Both the position numbers and the translations under genes were made by a program. Positions 25,595-38,338 of a stretch of DNA of 64,000 nucleotides are shown here, in pieces; within the stretch, counting starts at the first letter, position 1; each line of letters opens with the position of its first letter. This DNA comes from Paramacrobiotus metropolitanus (Eukaryota > Tardigrada > Eutardigrada > Parachela > Macrobiotidae). Below the pieces are notes generated by a model. The model worked only from the letters and a program-made list of their open reading frames with translations, had not been told where the DNA came from and made no database searches. Location of the stretch: the NCBI RefSeq assembly GCF_019649055.1, contig NW_026570223.1, positions 3,348,001 through 3,412,000 of the forward strand. The letters run 5' to 3'.

Positions 25595-26429
25595 ACAGAT
25601 TGCCCTAATCACTCTAACAGCAGCAATCTATTCCATTCTCCATTGATTACTATTGGAGATGTCTAAATGTTGACACACACAAATTACGGTATTTTATGAA
25701 AAAAACAATCGAAGTGGTCGGGAATAAAACCAACTTTTAACAGTGGTAAGTAACTCAGTACTCAATGTACAAATTACGATTAAAAATAAAAACAATGTGA
25801 CTGCAGCTGAAAGTTTTGTTTGTTGTCGTTTTCAGGAATTTGGATGTCGCTGACGTCAGCGCGGACACGCCTACTCATGGCATCCAATATGCAACCGCAT
25901 TTCCGGTCAGTGACTTCTTGTTAATCATTTTGAAAGCTGATCCGAACGACATTGTAGTAAATTATTAGTAAGTACAAATTTTACATTTTTTAATTTCTGC
26001 ATTATTAATCCCGCATGTTAAAAATAGCCGAGTGGCATATGATCAACTTGCTGTGCAAGTTTTTGCCTCGGTTAGAAATTTAGAATGATGATGTCCGTAT
26101 TGTTTTTTACATGGTATACTCGTAGTCTGTAATTTTCATGTTTTCAGATTTATTTACAAAAGCGACACTGCCACCGTTCTGACATCACTGAATCGATTAT
26201 ATGATAATCGATTCTGAGCAAAAACTCAACAGGATTTCAAAAACATAATAAAACTCAAAATGAACTAGTTAACAAATTTTGTCGGAACCATGTATAGTTA
26301 AAGTTTAGTCAGAGAGTAGAAATCAACAGCAGTATCCAAAAACCATGCACAGAGACCAAAACGTTAAGATTAGTATTAGCATCACCGCAAAAATGAAATA
26401 ACTGCACTAATAGTCTAATACCAATTTAA
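25595..26429. other. Intergenic region between ABCA copy B and ZP gene 1
   Basis: About 830 bases. The only clear signal is a 12-bp palindrome containing a CRE-like TGACGTCA at 25849-25860. No coding exon is recognisable. Confidence 0.6.
25849..25860. promoter_or_regulatory. CRE-like palindrome GCTGACGTCAGC
   Basis: A perfect 12-bp palindrome around TGACGTCA, the consensus site of CREB/ATF bZIP factors. It lies about 550 bases upstream of the ABCA copy B start and about 570 bases beyond the ZP gene 1 stop, so ABCA copy B or the small ORF is the more likely target. A single motif match is weak evidence of function. Confidence 0.35.
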
Positions 26430-29400
26430 CTACGATACGCTCTTGTTGACGTAATCCAGATTGATGTCTTTGAGTTTATTGGAGATACGATGCAGCGACC
26501 GTAACCTTAAACAGAGGATGATGGCGCACAGTGTGGTGAGAATCAGTAGGGCCAGCAGCACCACGATGCCGGCGACGAAGCTCGTGGGCGAGATGCACAC
26601 ATCACTGACACCCACGACGCGCTGGGCGGTAGAGTAAACGACGGTGTTGTTGGCCTTATTCTCCAGGAACGATAAATCACCGGGTGACACGACACGGAAG
26701 CGCCGTTTCATGCCCACATTTTTCTGGATTTCCGGATCGGGGACCGGAGCATCGCGCCGTTTCCGATACACTGGTTCATCGTCGTCGGTTGGCTCCTTTG
26801 TGGATTTTCGTTTGCTGGAGTCGGCTTTAGCGGTGACGCTGGGTTTCTTCGTGGTGGCTCCATCCTTGTCGTTTATGTTGAAATCTTCATCTTCCGCACT
26901 CATGGCGTTATACAATGCTGTACATAAAAAATTATTCTATATATTGTAACGAGCGGTCGCAAATTAAAAAAAATTCGATTTACAAAAGGTCACTAAACTC
27001 GACATATACATTTCTTAAATTTTTGCGTTGACATGTTGCTTACCTGCACCCTGAGATCCACCAGGGGCGGCCGTTGCACGGTTCACGAGCGATCGCTTGG
27101 TGATCTTGATAAGTCTTCCCTCTTGCATCATTTTCTTGACATCACTGTTAACAGAATCTTCATTGGCGTCCGCGCCGGCCGACGTCTTCTGCCCAGATGC
27201 AGCAGCGTCACTGCTCATGGATCCCGAACCGGAAGCCGATTTGGACGATGACGATGAGCTTGCTGCTTTTCCTGACACAGTGGCCTTTTCTCCGGAAGAT
27301 GATGCCGAAGACTCGGATAAAGTACCGTCGACATTTCGCGATCTACAGATCAACTTACACGATAATGACACAATAGACTCCAATGTACAGAGTATAAATG
27401 CAGCTTATATACAACAGGACTACGCTAACCGTAAGCTAATTGGGGAATATTATTATTTTTGTCGCAATTTTCATGATATTCCGAATATGTTAGCGAATAA
27501 TAACTCGTGACTATTAATTTTTAGATGCGGTTACGTACAACTGTCCACGTGCAGCGGCACTCGATCCACCGAATGATAATCCAGAATGAATGGAAGCAAC
27601 AGCCACAGGTTTACTCGCGGAACCGGTCTCGCCTGCTGCCTTATTGTAGCACTGCTTTGCACAACCAAATTTACAAATTTCTACACTGCACTCCAGCTGG
27701 ACGTCGACGGAATCGGGGAATTTAAACGCTTGGAAATATGCATAAGAAACCACACTGGCCTGATCACCGTAATTGGTCACCTTTGCAATATCGGACATAA
27801 TTTTAGGCCGCGTGACGCATCCGTATTCGTCGACCAACTGAACTGACGGTCGTGCACCATCGCTGGCAACACAGTTAATTACGCGCATGTCGAACTTCTT
27901 CGTCTGATCTTGAATACCAATGGCAAGCGTTAAGTACTCTCCAATGCGGACAATACCGTTCACTTCCGGTGCATACGGTCCTTTCCCTACAATTACAGGA
28001 ATTATGCATAATCACATCTAGAAGACAAAAAGGCGAACAAACCGCAAATAAAAAATTGGTCAGCAAGCTGCAAGCAAATCAGTGCTTTTAGACAATAATT
28101 TAGCTAAATCTGTAGTCTTATATTTCAAGCCATTCGTATTGCAAACCAAAGCTTTGTGCGTTATATTCGGCTTTGCAGTTTAGTTGATAATTACTTTGCG
28201 AGTGTTACGTTATTAAAGTGTATCTTGTTATATTTTAATGCCGGGAATAAGTTTTTAATACACTTCAACTATATAGCAACAAAGATCTCAGACTACGGGC
28301 AAAATTTACCCTGCTGAACGGTCATCCACACTCCGACATTGTCCCCCGCAAACGTAGCCGGCACTACTTCCAACGAGTCCACTTGGAACGGCTTATACGA
28401 AACCGTCTTATGATAATTATCATGCCATTCGCATCTTAACGCTTTGGCTACATCCCAGACCTCTTGGATATTGGCGTCATACTGAATAATAATGATATTC
28501 TCAAAGAACCGGCTCGATCCACCAGTCTTGTCTTCCCCGAACGGTGCATTGGCTCGCAGAGCGGTGTTAGACTGGGTATCCTCATCCTCCTTACCGTCAT
28601 CCGATTGGTCCTGATTGGAAAACTGCCCGTTGGTTTTGGCAGTTCCCGGAATCGATGCGGCAAATTTGTTAGCACCGGAAGCAGCATTGGCACTGCCCTG
28701 CACTTTAGCATTCAAGGCAGAATTCTGTTGGAACTGTGACTGAGCGTTCACCTGGTTATTTCCCTGTATCGGCATGGCTGGGCCCTGGTTTTGATTCCGA
28801 TTGAAATCCACGTTGCCATTTTGCATATTGGGTGGAGGAGGCGCCTGCTGTTGTTGCTGCGGGAGTTGTTGTTGTCCGCCGTAGCCGTTGGAATTCCCAT
28901 TCCACATGACCGCACCATTCATATTGTTTTGCGGATAATTATTGTACTGTGTATACTGTACAGGCTGACCACCTCCGTATCCTCCGTTGTTCATATTCAT
29001 TCCGGGCATTCCACCGGAGTAGTCGGTATTGGCTGGACCCGGCTGCCAGTACTGTCCGCTGCCTCCCGTTCCCATCTGCCCGGCGGCCATAGGATCACCG
29101 TAACCTGAACCGGAACCGGCCGATAGGTCTTGACTTTCCATCTTCGGTGCATACGGATCGCCCATGAATTCCGCTCCCATCCCGGTGCCCCAACCGCCCA
29201 GTGAGCGCGCTTGGGCGCCGGTTACATTGGCGGTGGGTATATCGCGGCGGGTGCGCGTGGCGTTGGTGGTGGTGTTGGATTCTTGTGGAAGCACTTCGTC
29301 GCTGGAGCGGAGGAAGCCGTCGGAGCGACGGGTACCGCCGGCGATACCCGATCCGCCCGCTGTCGTCCCGCATCCGCTGTACGCTATGGTGAACTGGTAG

Positions 29401-29814
29401 GAATATTTAGCGGGGGCCGCTTTCACGTAGACACATTCACTTCGCGCGAAATATCCTTTGGAAAATATTATTCCGTTAAAGGGTGTGTTGAATTCAATGT
29501 CTACCAACATGTCGTTATCGCCGCATTTGACGTTGAGACTCTTTAATCGGTTGAGATCTGCTGTGACAGTTGAAAGGGCAATCTGCAAAAATTTATATAT
29601 TGTAATAGATGTAACGATATCGATCATTCCAAGCCTTCTGTTCCAATTCGGCGAAACAATCGGGATTTAATGCAGATAGTGCGGGCTTCGCCACAATTTG
29701 ATATGGTGTGAAACTTCTGTTTTAAGGTCTGATTGCCGTTTGTGTTGCTGTTATATGTATATTTACTCCCATGCATAGCAAAAAAATTAGCGAACAAAAG
29801 CCATACTGCTTCAT
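26430..29814 (-). CDS. ZP-domain transmembrane protein 1 (cuticlin-like)
   Basis: Five exons (29814-29767, 29582-28310, 27986-27539, 27342-27044 and 26917-26430) give 851 residues. The first exon encodes a signal peptide, MKQYGFCSLIFLLCMG. Next come ZP-N (CGDNDMLVDIEFNTPF), a linker of more than 200 residues rich in Gln, Asn, Gly, Pro and Tyr, then ENIIIIQYDANIQEVWD and LRCEWHDNY leading into ZP-C. A Ser/Ala-rich stretch follows, then YRKRRD, which fits a furin-type cleavage site. A single TM helix (VAGIVVLLALLILTTLCAII) and a short cytosolic tail end the protein. Family members are apical or cuticular matrix proteins that polymerise through the ZP module after cleavage. The long disordered insert inside the module is unusual. 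Closest relatives appear to be ecdysozoan cuticlin/ZP proteins; the exact orthologue is uncertain. Confidence 0.9.
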
Positions 29815-32800
29815 TTCACTTTTCTCGACAATAGCCAGCTGCAAAGTGCTTATGGTGAGAGGCCGGAACGAGTTGACAACGATCAGAATAATTTTAATTA
29901 ATAATTGTAAGACGTAAAGCCCCAACCATTCGCTTATTTTTCCTGGCTAAAGCAATTAGTTTGAATTAACTAAACTAATTAAGTTTGTTCTCGGGTCTTG
30001 TTGTGATGCGAATGTTTCTCGTAGTGCAAGGTCGCAACGGGTTGCAAAGACTCGTTTAATCGTACTGTACTATAGTATCTGTACAGATAGCCGCAGAAAA
30101 CGTTTAAAACTAACGATGGTTAGACCGATCATGAAACATGTACTGTTTCTTGTTTTTCGCATATCCAGTTCACGTTATGAAGCCCAACATGATAGTGGTC
30201 AGTTTATGATAACTAACCATAAAACTGCTTAAGGATGCGCATTTTCTATCCATTAGAAAATCACATTACAAGACAACTGACTGTATTATGAGAAATAAAA
30301 CAGACTTTTGCGCGTTGAAGGACTGTGACCGAAACGTGCTTTTATGACGGAAGTGCGAATGTTATAGGGCTGCCTGTACGTACTTAATACTAAGGTAAAC
30401 TAAGGTAATACGGCAAAGGTAAACGATAACGGTTATAAGAAATTATATTCTCTATCACCGGTAAGCAACTCATATTATCTGGCAATTTGGGTTACGGTTC
30501 GGCTCTAGCCGTTAGTTTTTTATGACAATCATACCTCAACGTGTGAGGTAATCGAGGTTATACGCATCATGAATTATACACAGCTGGACCGTCACTATAA
30601 TCGCTTTAGCAAGGGTGGCAAATAATGAGAAGCCGACACGAAAAAGTATTTATTAATGATATTGCAACGTGCAGTATTGCAGTGGGCAAATACATAATTA
30701 CTAGTTTGCTAACTTTATAATACATAAGTAATTGATATTCAGACAAAAGCATTAATTTCGGCCGATGCAGATTGACGCTGAAAAATTAAGTAAAACTACT
30801 GGCAAACAACCCAATCACATTAACGTTAAACTTGTTGCACTGCACATCTGCAAATAGTTTTGTACATCCGTCGCAAAAAGAACTTTTACAAAACTTCCAT
30901 TTGTTGCAAACTTGCACATTCCAAAAGTCAACAAATTATTTTAAAGTTTAACTACTTTTAAGACTGATAAACGAATCGAATGCGCTCAGTAAACTAATCG
31001 TACCTGTACAAGCACGACGACGGTAATCCATATAAAGGTAGCCATGGCTGACGCTCGGGGATGACCGGAAGAAATATTCCACAAGATTATTATGAACTGA
31101 TAAAGCTTTACGTAACCACAAACAACATTCGCTTAATGATTCGCATTCACGTTTTCCACCGACCAAACTGGGTGATCAATAATACAAGGCCAACGATAAT
31201 CCGAACCCGACCAGCAGGCGCGGTCTTGTGGGAATATTGGGCTATCCTTACAAATCACTCATCAACGATTTGTCTGTCGAGGACTCCAGTGGATAAGAAG
31301 CGTGCCGACCTGCGGCGACCTTATTGCTGCTTAACTTGTTTACGAAGATCGTGTGCGTCTGATATCATAAAACGCTTTGCCGAGAAGATCTTCGTACAAA
31401 AAGATGCGAGTCGGACGGATATGCGAGCACACTTGAACTTGAAAAGCGGCCGTTGTATATGGACTGCAGCATAGACAGTATTGTACACCTGTTGCACATC
31501 AACTTACAATTAATACAGCCGCGCTTTTTGTCAGAGCATGCAGCGCAATAACTACGCATAACCGCCCAGAATCTTCGGCATGCTAGTCTTTTATAAGATT
31601 TGTATATTATTATGCCGCTGTACTTCCGAAAGGCGAAAGAGTGTCGGCTAGTTTCTCTATATGGCTACTGTTCACGCCCCCTGCTATATTGTATTATGAT
31701 CTTCCTTATGCCGTTGAGCACAAGATCCTGTATTGATGAACACGAAGATGAATGAAAGTAAACCATCGGACTTTGAGCAATCATTGTTTGCTTAGTCATT
31801 TTGAAAATTAGTATCTATATTAGAAATTTTGGTGTATAGCTAGTAAGCTCAAAGTAAAAGTTGCGCTCTGGCAGTACTCACTGCCGTCGTCGAACATAAT
31901 AAGCACTTTTTAATTAAGGACATCGGTCTTCCACACCTTCACGTGCAGCTGGGATAAAATGGTTTAACCGGCAGATCCGGAACTGCCGTGCGATTTAGGT
32001 TGAGTCGATAACAGTGCGTAATGCGTTAATGAACATTGTACGTCGCAGGTCCATGTACCTGTACTTCTATGCAAGTATTTAAGTATATAAATGTACTCTA
32101 ATTATTGCATACAGTATAAATGTTGTGCGCAATGTGATTATTGTTGTACACACTCAATCACACATACTTTTAATACTACCGAATCGCGGGTGAATCATTT
32201 TCCTTCTTTTTACGCAAATATGTACACGTATGGTTTTGTTTATAACTTCGCACTATTATATTGCACTTATAATAACACTGATTTAACAGCGGTAGCGGGT
32301 AGGGTTCTTAGGATCACAAGAGGCGAGAAAAAGCGGTAGCATGTTGTGTTTTAACATGCGGCTTTGGATTTCGTTGAAATGCCTTGGCCAACTTTATATG
32401 AAAAATCAGTGGATTCAATCCCATCAATTCCGCTATATGCCGCTAATAATTCTGGAAAAGTTTTGATAGTTAAGTTATATTTAGATAAGTACGTGCAACC
32501 ATTTGGTGTTGTCTACTTGAGTTTTGCACTATCTATACGGACTACACTGTAAACCCACTATTAAAGCGGATCTTGCAGTTGAGTAGTTTTATTCTATAAC
32601 TAATTTAATTTGTGAAGCTTCTGAGATTCAGAAATTTGTGTACGAAACATCTCCGGAAATGCAGCAAGGAGTACTGCAACCAATAAAAACTTCTTATTAG
32701 TACGCTGGCATGAACAGTTGAGATTTTACCCAGTGCATAACAAATGATCATTTGTAACGAGTCAGAGTAATTAACCGAAAGAATTATTAGCTGAACATAA

Positions 32801-33539
32801 GAAAGCGTGACGAGCCATGATGTACGATACCAACGTTTTCATCGAGGAATATTGCAAATGGCTGCTGTAAGTCAGAGTTATTCATGTAAACGGATCAGCA
32901 ACAAGTGACATCGATGTCATCGGAACTGAAGTTCTAGGTCACAAGTGAACCTTCACATGGCTTCGGAATTGTGACAAACAAACGAAAGTGTACCATTTAC
33001 ACAAATCCACTTTTTGGCCCGTCATTAAGAATTTTTGTCATACGGCAGCACATTCTGTATGGAGCAAGGACAGCCTACAAAATACTACGAGAAAACGAGA
33101 CAAAACCGGAACTACGAAAAGTGTCGGAAACGGATCTAAAATGTAAACGCTTGTTCTAGTAACTCGATTGTTTGTTGTTTTTAGTGATGACCGTATAGGT
33201 TTTGCTTTCACTAACACATTTGTACGTACAGTAATTCATTCATTCCAGATGTTAATTTTCAGTATTTCGCATTGATTATGTCAAGGTATATCGTGATTAC
33301 CTTATGTGTAATCGTGACCGGTACCCGTCAAAATAAACGTTCTGTTTTCTTAAGAGCAAAAGGAAAATTCGCAAAGAACTTGTAATACGGCAGCGAACAT
33401 TGGCCTGATACAAAGAACACCGCACTGCGTATAATAAAAATTTACTAATATTATTCACAAATTGAGAAATTTCGTAACGCATCTGCAAGCGTGCAATGAG
33501 AAACAATTTGTACAATCTGTAATAAAACTAACAAAAGCA
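29815..33539. other. Intergenic region between the two ZP genes
   Basis: About 3.7 kb without a recognisable gene. Its left end is the upstream region of ZP gene 1. ORFs such as 31061-31474 (plus) and 30948-31166 (minus) have no recognisable domain. Short inverted repeats such as ACCTCA/TGAGGT around 30533-30549 are within chance expectation. Confidence 0.55.
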
Positions 33540-36500
33540 TCACAGCATAGTTAAATTATTTGGAAATCCCTTGACAGCCACGGAGCGCGGCTCCGAATAC
33601 ATTGGACTGAAGCTCTGCTTCAGTTTCCGCTGCTGTTTCCTCACCCGGCAACACAGACAAAACGATGCAATCAGGACAGCCAGCAACACCAGCACCGTCA
33701 GTGCCCCGCCCACAATGACCCCTATCATGGGCACGCACACGTGATGCACGTCGTTGGGTACAACGTAAAACCATGGGGAAGCGGTGATCTTTTCAGCCGG
33801 AATGGAAGTGGTGGTCGTAGGTGTTGTTGCCGGGAGGACAGTCATCGCGTCCGTCCCATTCAACATGGTGGCAGCGGTCGGATGAATAGAAACGGGCAAA
33901 TGAGGAGACTGGGTGGTGAGGGCCGGCATAATCAGTCTGGGTGTCAAGTTATCGGGGAAACTGGACGGACCACCAAAACTGGAGGCCCCTTCCACCGGCT
34001 CCATATCTTTCGAAGTCATTACCATGAATTTCTTCCGCAAATCGACCACCGAGGAGTTCATCGTCGCGTCCGCTTCCCGCTTGCTCTTAGCTGCATGGGA
34101 GCGGGTGGTGTTGGACGAGGGCGTGGTTGCATTAACCAGAGTATCATCATCAAGCTGGAAAAAACAAAAAAGAAATTTATATAAGATGAAATTCCAATGC
34201 CGGTTACTAAACTAACTAATATAACGTCTCAGTATAATTAGGTACCCATACAACTACTTACTTATGTCAAGTTGCCCGGTAGAAGAGCATTTTTTTCAAT
34301 ATCGATTTCGAGCAAAGATTACAACTTACTTCACGGAGCTGCAGAAATCGAGTGGGCGACTCTCCAACAGGTGTTTTGGCATTGACGCTGACCTCAAACT
34401 TCTGCGGACCATTAGCTGCGGACAAACTCTTTTCTAGTGCCTCGAGAATTCTTCGCTGCTCCCGGGACGATTCTGCACCTGCTGGCCGGACGATCTTCTC
34501 TGCATTCAACGAACGGCCATTCTCCGATCGCCATGTCTTTAGCAATGCTTCGGCGTCCCCGTTGTACTTCCCGAAACACTGTCGTGGGCATGCGTTACGG
34601 CAAATCGTTACGGCACAGTCGATATTCACATCCGCGCTATCGGGAAATTTGAAGGCTTGGAAGTATGCAAAGGTCACACGATTTGCTCCGAACGTGGAGT
34701 TGGCATCGTAGAAGGGTACAAACGGTCCCATGTGTTTCTCACGTACCACGCATCCGTTGGCATCTACCAGCTGCATCGGCGCTGCTTTTCCTTCCCCTTT
34801 GGCCGTGCAGCTGTGCACGAACAGGTCGAACTTGTTGCCGGAATCCGTTAACGCTATGACCAACGTGAGGGGATTACCGATCTTCACGACGCCCTTGGTT
34901 TCAGGGGTCAACGGACCTAAACCGTTACGGATCTGCATGTACGCTCCAACGGAGTCTCCAGGAAAGGAAGCACGTACGACATCGGCTACGTCCACGCGAT
35001 ATCCATTGGAAACACTCTTCTTGTTATAGCTACAAATTATGCCAGAACATTCAAACGATGCACGCGTATAAATGTACAGCGTACTTATGTTTAAATCTTA
35101 GAATTAGGTTCACGTATTCACAAACATGTTATGTAACAATCAATCAAGGAGAACACGCAATTTGCAAACAGTAAACGTTTTGCTAATATGGTATGCACAC
35201 TAAATAATTTCACATTCACAAAGTCGGCTCTACCACCACGTCAAAATATGCATACAATTTGAATTGCCGAACACAGTCATATCGAAACCATAATATTCGC
35301 TTGTATGGTAATCCGTTACCAGTGTTTTCTAGTCACCTAAGAGTACTTGTACGTCACATCGCATAAGAATGCAAACATACGAGTACTTTCAACACCCGCT
35401 CTAAATCATTATAAAAGTGTAGTATAACATTGGAACCATCGCGGCACATTTTTATTTTATTAAGTATTATACGAGGTTTCCCTATCGCAGTCAACTGCAT
35501 TCGACCACGATGGCATCCAAACTTCAAGTCTTGCTCTTTCTAACCCTACTGTGCTTTGCAGTTGTGACCTATGGCGCTCCAGCACCAGCCGCTAAGACAT
35601 GGTCCAATACGGATGAAGAAGATTGTAAGTTCGAAAACATTACCAATTTTTATCAATTTTTTTTTTTATCAAAAATACATATTTGCAAAGCAAACACACC
35701 AAAAGCTTCACGTTACTAATTGGTGTATGAGACAACCAGATAACGATTTACCCGCTACGTGCCTTTTGGAACACTTCAAAAAAATTTAAACTAATTGTGA
35801 AATTTTAAGGGGATCTCTTGCATCGTCCAAATTTTGCTGCGGAGTGGGCGGAAACCGTACGCAAGTTCAACGAAGCCAATACGCCCTACTCCTCTAAGTG
35901 GAAAGGAACAGCGGATGTCCAGCCAAGCGAGCCGAAGCAAGCAGTCTAATATCTCATGAGCTTATTTGGTGCGTAATGCTCCAAACAACCCATTTACCTG
36001 TATCGGCTGTATGTGCCTGTTTTGTAAGCTTAATTTGAAAAAATTTCTATGCTTCATAATGATTCACAAAAGCTTTCCTCCAAAAGCTTGTTGCTATATC
36101 GTTCAAAACTGATTCGACCAAATGTCTGCCATCACAGAACTGCTAAAGACAGCTAACAATAAAATGAATTGTAACTATGTCTAAAAAACGGCACTTTACA
36201 ATAAAAATTCAATGGTAAGCAAGTCGAAAAAAAAACTGTAGTACTGCTGCAGTGCTGCTTACATCATCAGTCGGTAATATACGAATAAAATCATTTATAT
36301 AAAACAGACTGTGATATTTCTGCTTTTATCTGTACTGTATCGATCGAAGTATCGAACTTACCTATTACGCCATTCACACTGCAACGACTTGGCCTCATCT
36401 AGCACATCCTGCACTTCGCGGTCCTGCTGAATGATGACAGTATTCTCCACCCATTGCAGGCCTTCTGCCGGTACATCCTCCTCCATGGAGCGTCCCATGC

Positions 36501-38005
36501 GGGCGTAATAGGGGTTGGTCTGGCCGTAGCCCTGATACTGCGGGTACATGTTTCCCATCATAGGCTGCTGCACTTGCATTGGGTATCGGTAACCGCTTAG
36601 CGATGATGGCAGCAAATTCTGCGGGATGACCATTCCGGGTTGCCCATACGGCATCATGGGGGTTGGCTGTGCCATCGGAACAGAATTCGTCATGGTGTTC
36701 ACTGGGTACACGATGGCATTTACCGGCTGCACTGTACTGGGGGCGTAATAGGGCGTTGTCGTGGTGGGAGCCATGGTGGTTGTCGTTCCATACTTCCGAG
36801 CGAACCATTCTTCGAATTCCCGATCGAACGTCGTGCTTCCCAGTTTCCGCGCATTCTCTTCTCTAGGTGTATGGTCGGTAGTTGTTGAGGTCGGCGGTAC
36901 CGTAGTGGATGGAATGGGCGTTGTCCAGTCGGTTACTGCAGACTTCGGAGATGGAATTATCACTGGAGCTTGCGCCTGACGTGTAAAGGATCCGCATCTG
37001 TCGTACCCGATGGTAAAATTGAATACCCGCTGGTTCTCTTTGCCGGTAACGTAAATGCAACTTGGTTTGTTAAAGTAACCTAAAATTTGAAAATCCATTT
37101 TTAATCGTATGAAAATTTATGAATAATGCTGCAACAACCTAGCTGACACAAAGGTGAAAAGAAGGGTATGACTTCCAACTATTTATGAATTAGACTCATG
37201 ATTATTAGTACCGCAATTTCAACCGCGAAAATAATGACCTCACTTGCCAGTGACCGTGATCATGAAACATCATAGCACTTAATTAGCAGTTCTAATCATA
37301 GCATAGTTCTAACCATATCACTTAGCAGTTATCTTCTTGTTATAAAAAAAATCTAGGAGGAGTGGAAAGATCGGAAAGTTTCAGTAAACAGTGGCGTGGC
37401 AAATCTACGCTGAATTACAGTACTCACCTTTGCTGTAAACGATCCCAGAGAACGGCTTCTCAAACTCCATGTTGACCTTCATCTCGTCTGCTCCGCACAT
37501 AACAGATAGTTTATAGTTAACCTTTGGAGGAACAGCAGGCTTTGGAGTGACAACACTTCCCGGCATTTGAGCTGGCGACGGAGATAATGGATTGACTGGA
37601 GCATTTCGAAGATATGCCGGCAGTGGGCTAGCCCAAGGATCCATGAACGTTCCGGAATTTCCAAACTGATTAAAACCATCAAATTGTCGGGATTGTATTG
37701 TGGGTTTTGTTGTGTTTTCATTTCCGCCCCACACTTCGCTAATCATGACCTGCAATATGAATATTGGTTTTACAGCTTACAGAAATTTGTCAGATGCTGC
37801 TCGTTTCTATTCATGCAGAAATAAAACCAGTAATAGCAAAATTGTTCGAAAACTTGCTGTAAAAGCCGGCAATAAGTAATATCTGCTTTTGTAGGATAAA
37901 GTACTTACTGTAATTCTATAATAAATTATACTAAAACTACGTTTAACTATCGAGCTGTTCACGTACCACTAATGCAGCGCATTTCAATAACGAAGACGGC
38001 GTCAT
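33540..38005 (-). CDS. ZP-domain transmembrane protein 2 (cuticlin-like)
   Basis: Five exons (38005-37967, 37749-37428, 37079-36362, 35029-34330 and 34154-33540) give 797 residues. The first exon and the start of the second encode a hydrophobic leader, MTPSSLLKCAALVV. ZP-N follows (LSVMCGADEMKVNMEFEKPF), then a Thr/Pro- then Met/Gln/Tyr-rich linker of about 150 residues. After it come ENTVIIQQDREVQDVLD and LQCEWRN, then ZP-C with FAYFQAFKFPDSADV. A Thr/Pro-rich stem containing a basic KSKR site precedes one TM helix (VGGALTVLVLLAVLIASFCL) and a short basic tail. The shared architecture with ZP gene 1 and the same strand suggest tandem duplication, although the exon boundaries differ more than in the ABCA pair. 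The 1.33-kb third intron holds a plus-strand gene. Confidence 0.89.
35410..35417 (+). promoter_or_regulatory. TATA box of the nested secreted-peptide gene
   Basis: TATAAAAG lies 93 bases upstream of the nested gene's ATG, a spacing that allows a short 5' UTR. It supports independent transcription of the nested gene on the plus strand. Confidence 0.6.
35510..35949 (+). CDS. Nested small secreted peptide (84 aa), unknown family
   Basis: Two exons, 35510-35624 and 35810-35949, joined at TGG, encode 84 residues. The first 22 form a clear signal peptide (MASKLQVLLFLTLLCFAVVT then YG). The mature part is short and has no cysteine: APAPAAKTWSNTDEEDWDLL, then an amphipathic stretch (AAEWAETVRKFNEAN) and a polar tail. 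Donor GTAAGT and an AAG acceptor flank a 185-bp intron. A TATA box lies upstream and two AATAAA signals lie downstream. The whole gene lies inside the third intron of ZP gene 2, on the other strand. I do not recognise the family. A secreted peptide, hormone precursor or matrix peptide are all possible; no dibasic processing site is visible. Confidence 0.75.
36158..36163 (+). terminator. Poly(A) signal of the nested peptide gene
   Basis: AATAAA lies 209 bases after the stop codon of the nested gene; a second AATAAA occurs at 36200-36205. Either could set the 3' end. Confidence 0.5.
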
Positions 38006-38338
38006 TTTTGGTAATAAATTTCCTGACCGACCAGCGGCAAAAACGTAAAATCAGAATATCCAACTTAAAAAAAGCACTTCCACACAGTCACAAAAAATAA
38101 AGCTCAAAAATCACTCATTTCGTGCGTCGAAAGTTCACCACTAACCCAGTAACATAAATCTGCCACGAATTTTATCCCCGTCGCTGCAGCCCTCGCCAAG
38201 CAGCAAAGACGTACAAAACATGCCAGAGACAGTGAATTACACATACAACTCTCGTAACACACATCCAGCAGGACTCAAAACAATGAAAACTTGGAGATCA
38301 CGGATACGAAAACAACAGGCAAGAAGAGGGTTTCCAGG
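38006..38338. other. Spacer between ZP gene 2 start and RPAP2 stop
   Basis: About 330 bases that must hold the ZP gene 2 promoter and the RPAP2 3' end. I see no separate gene or repeat. Confidence 0.5.

Noticed and set aside
30533-30549. Short inverted repeat ACCTCA/TGAGGT
   Set aside because: A 6-bp stem is within chance for this length of DNA.
31061-31474. 137-codon ORF between the ZP genes
   Set aside because: No recognisable domain; the composition resembles the surrounding non-coding DNA.
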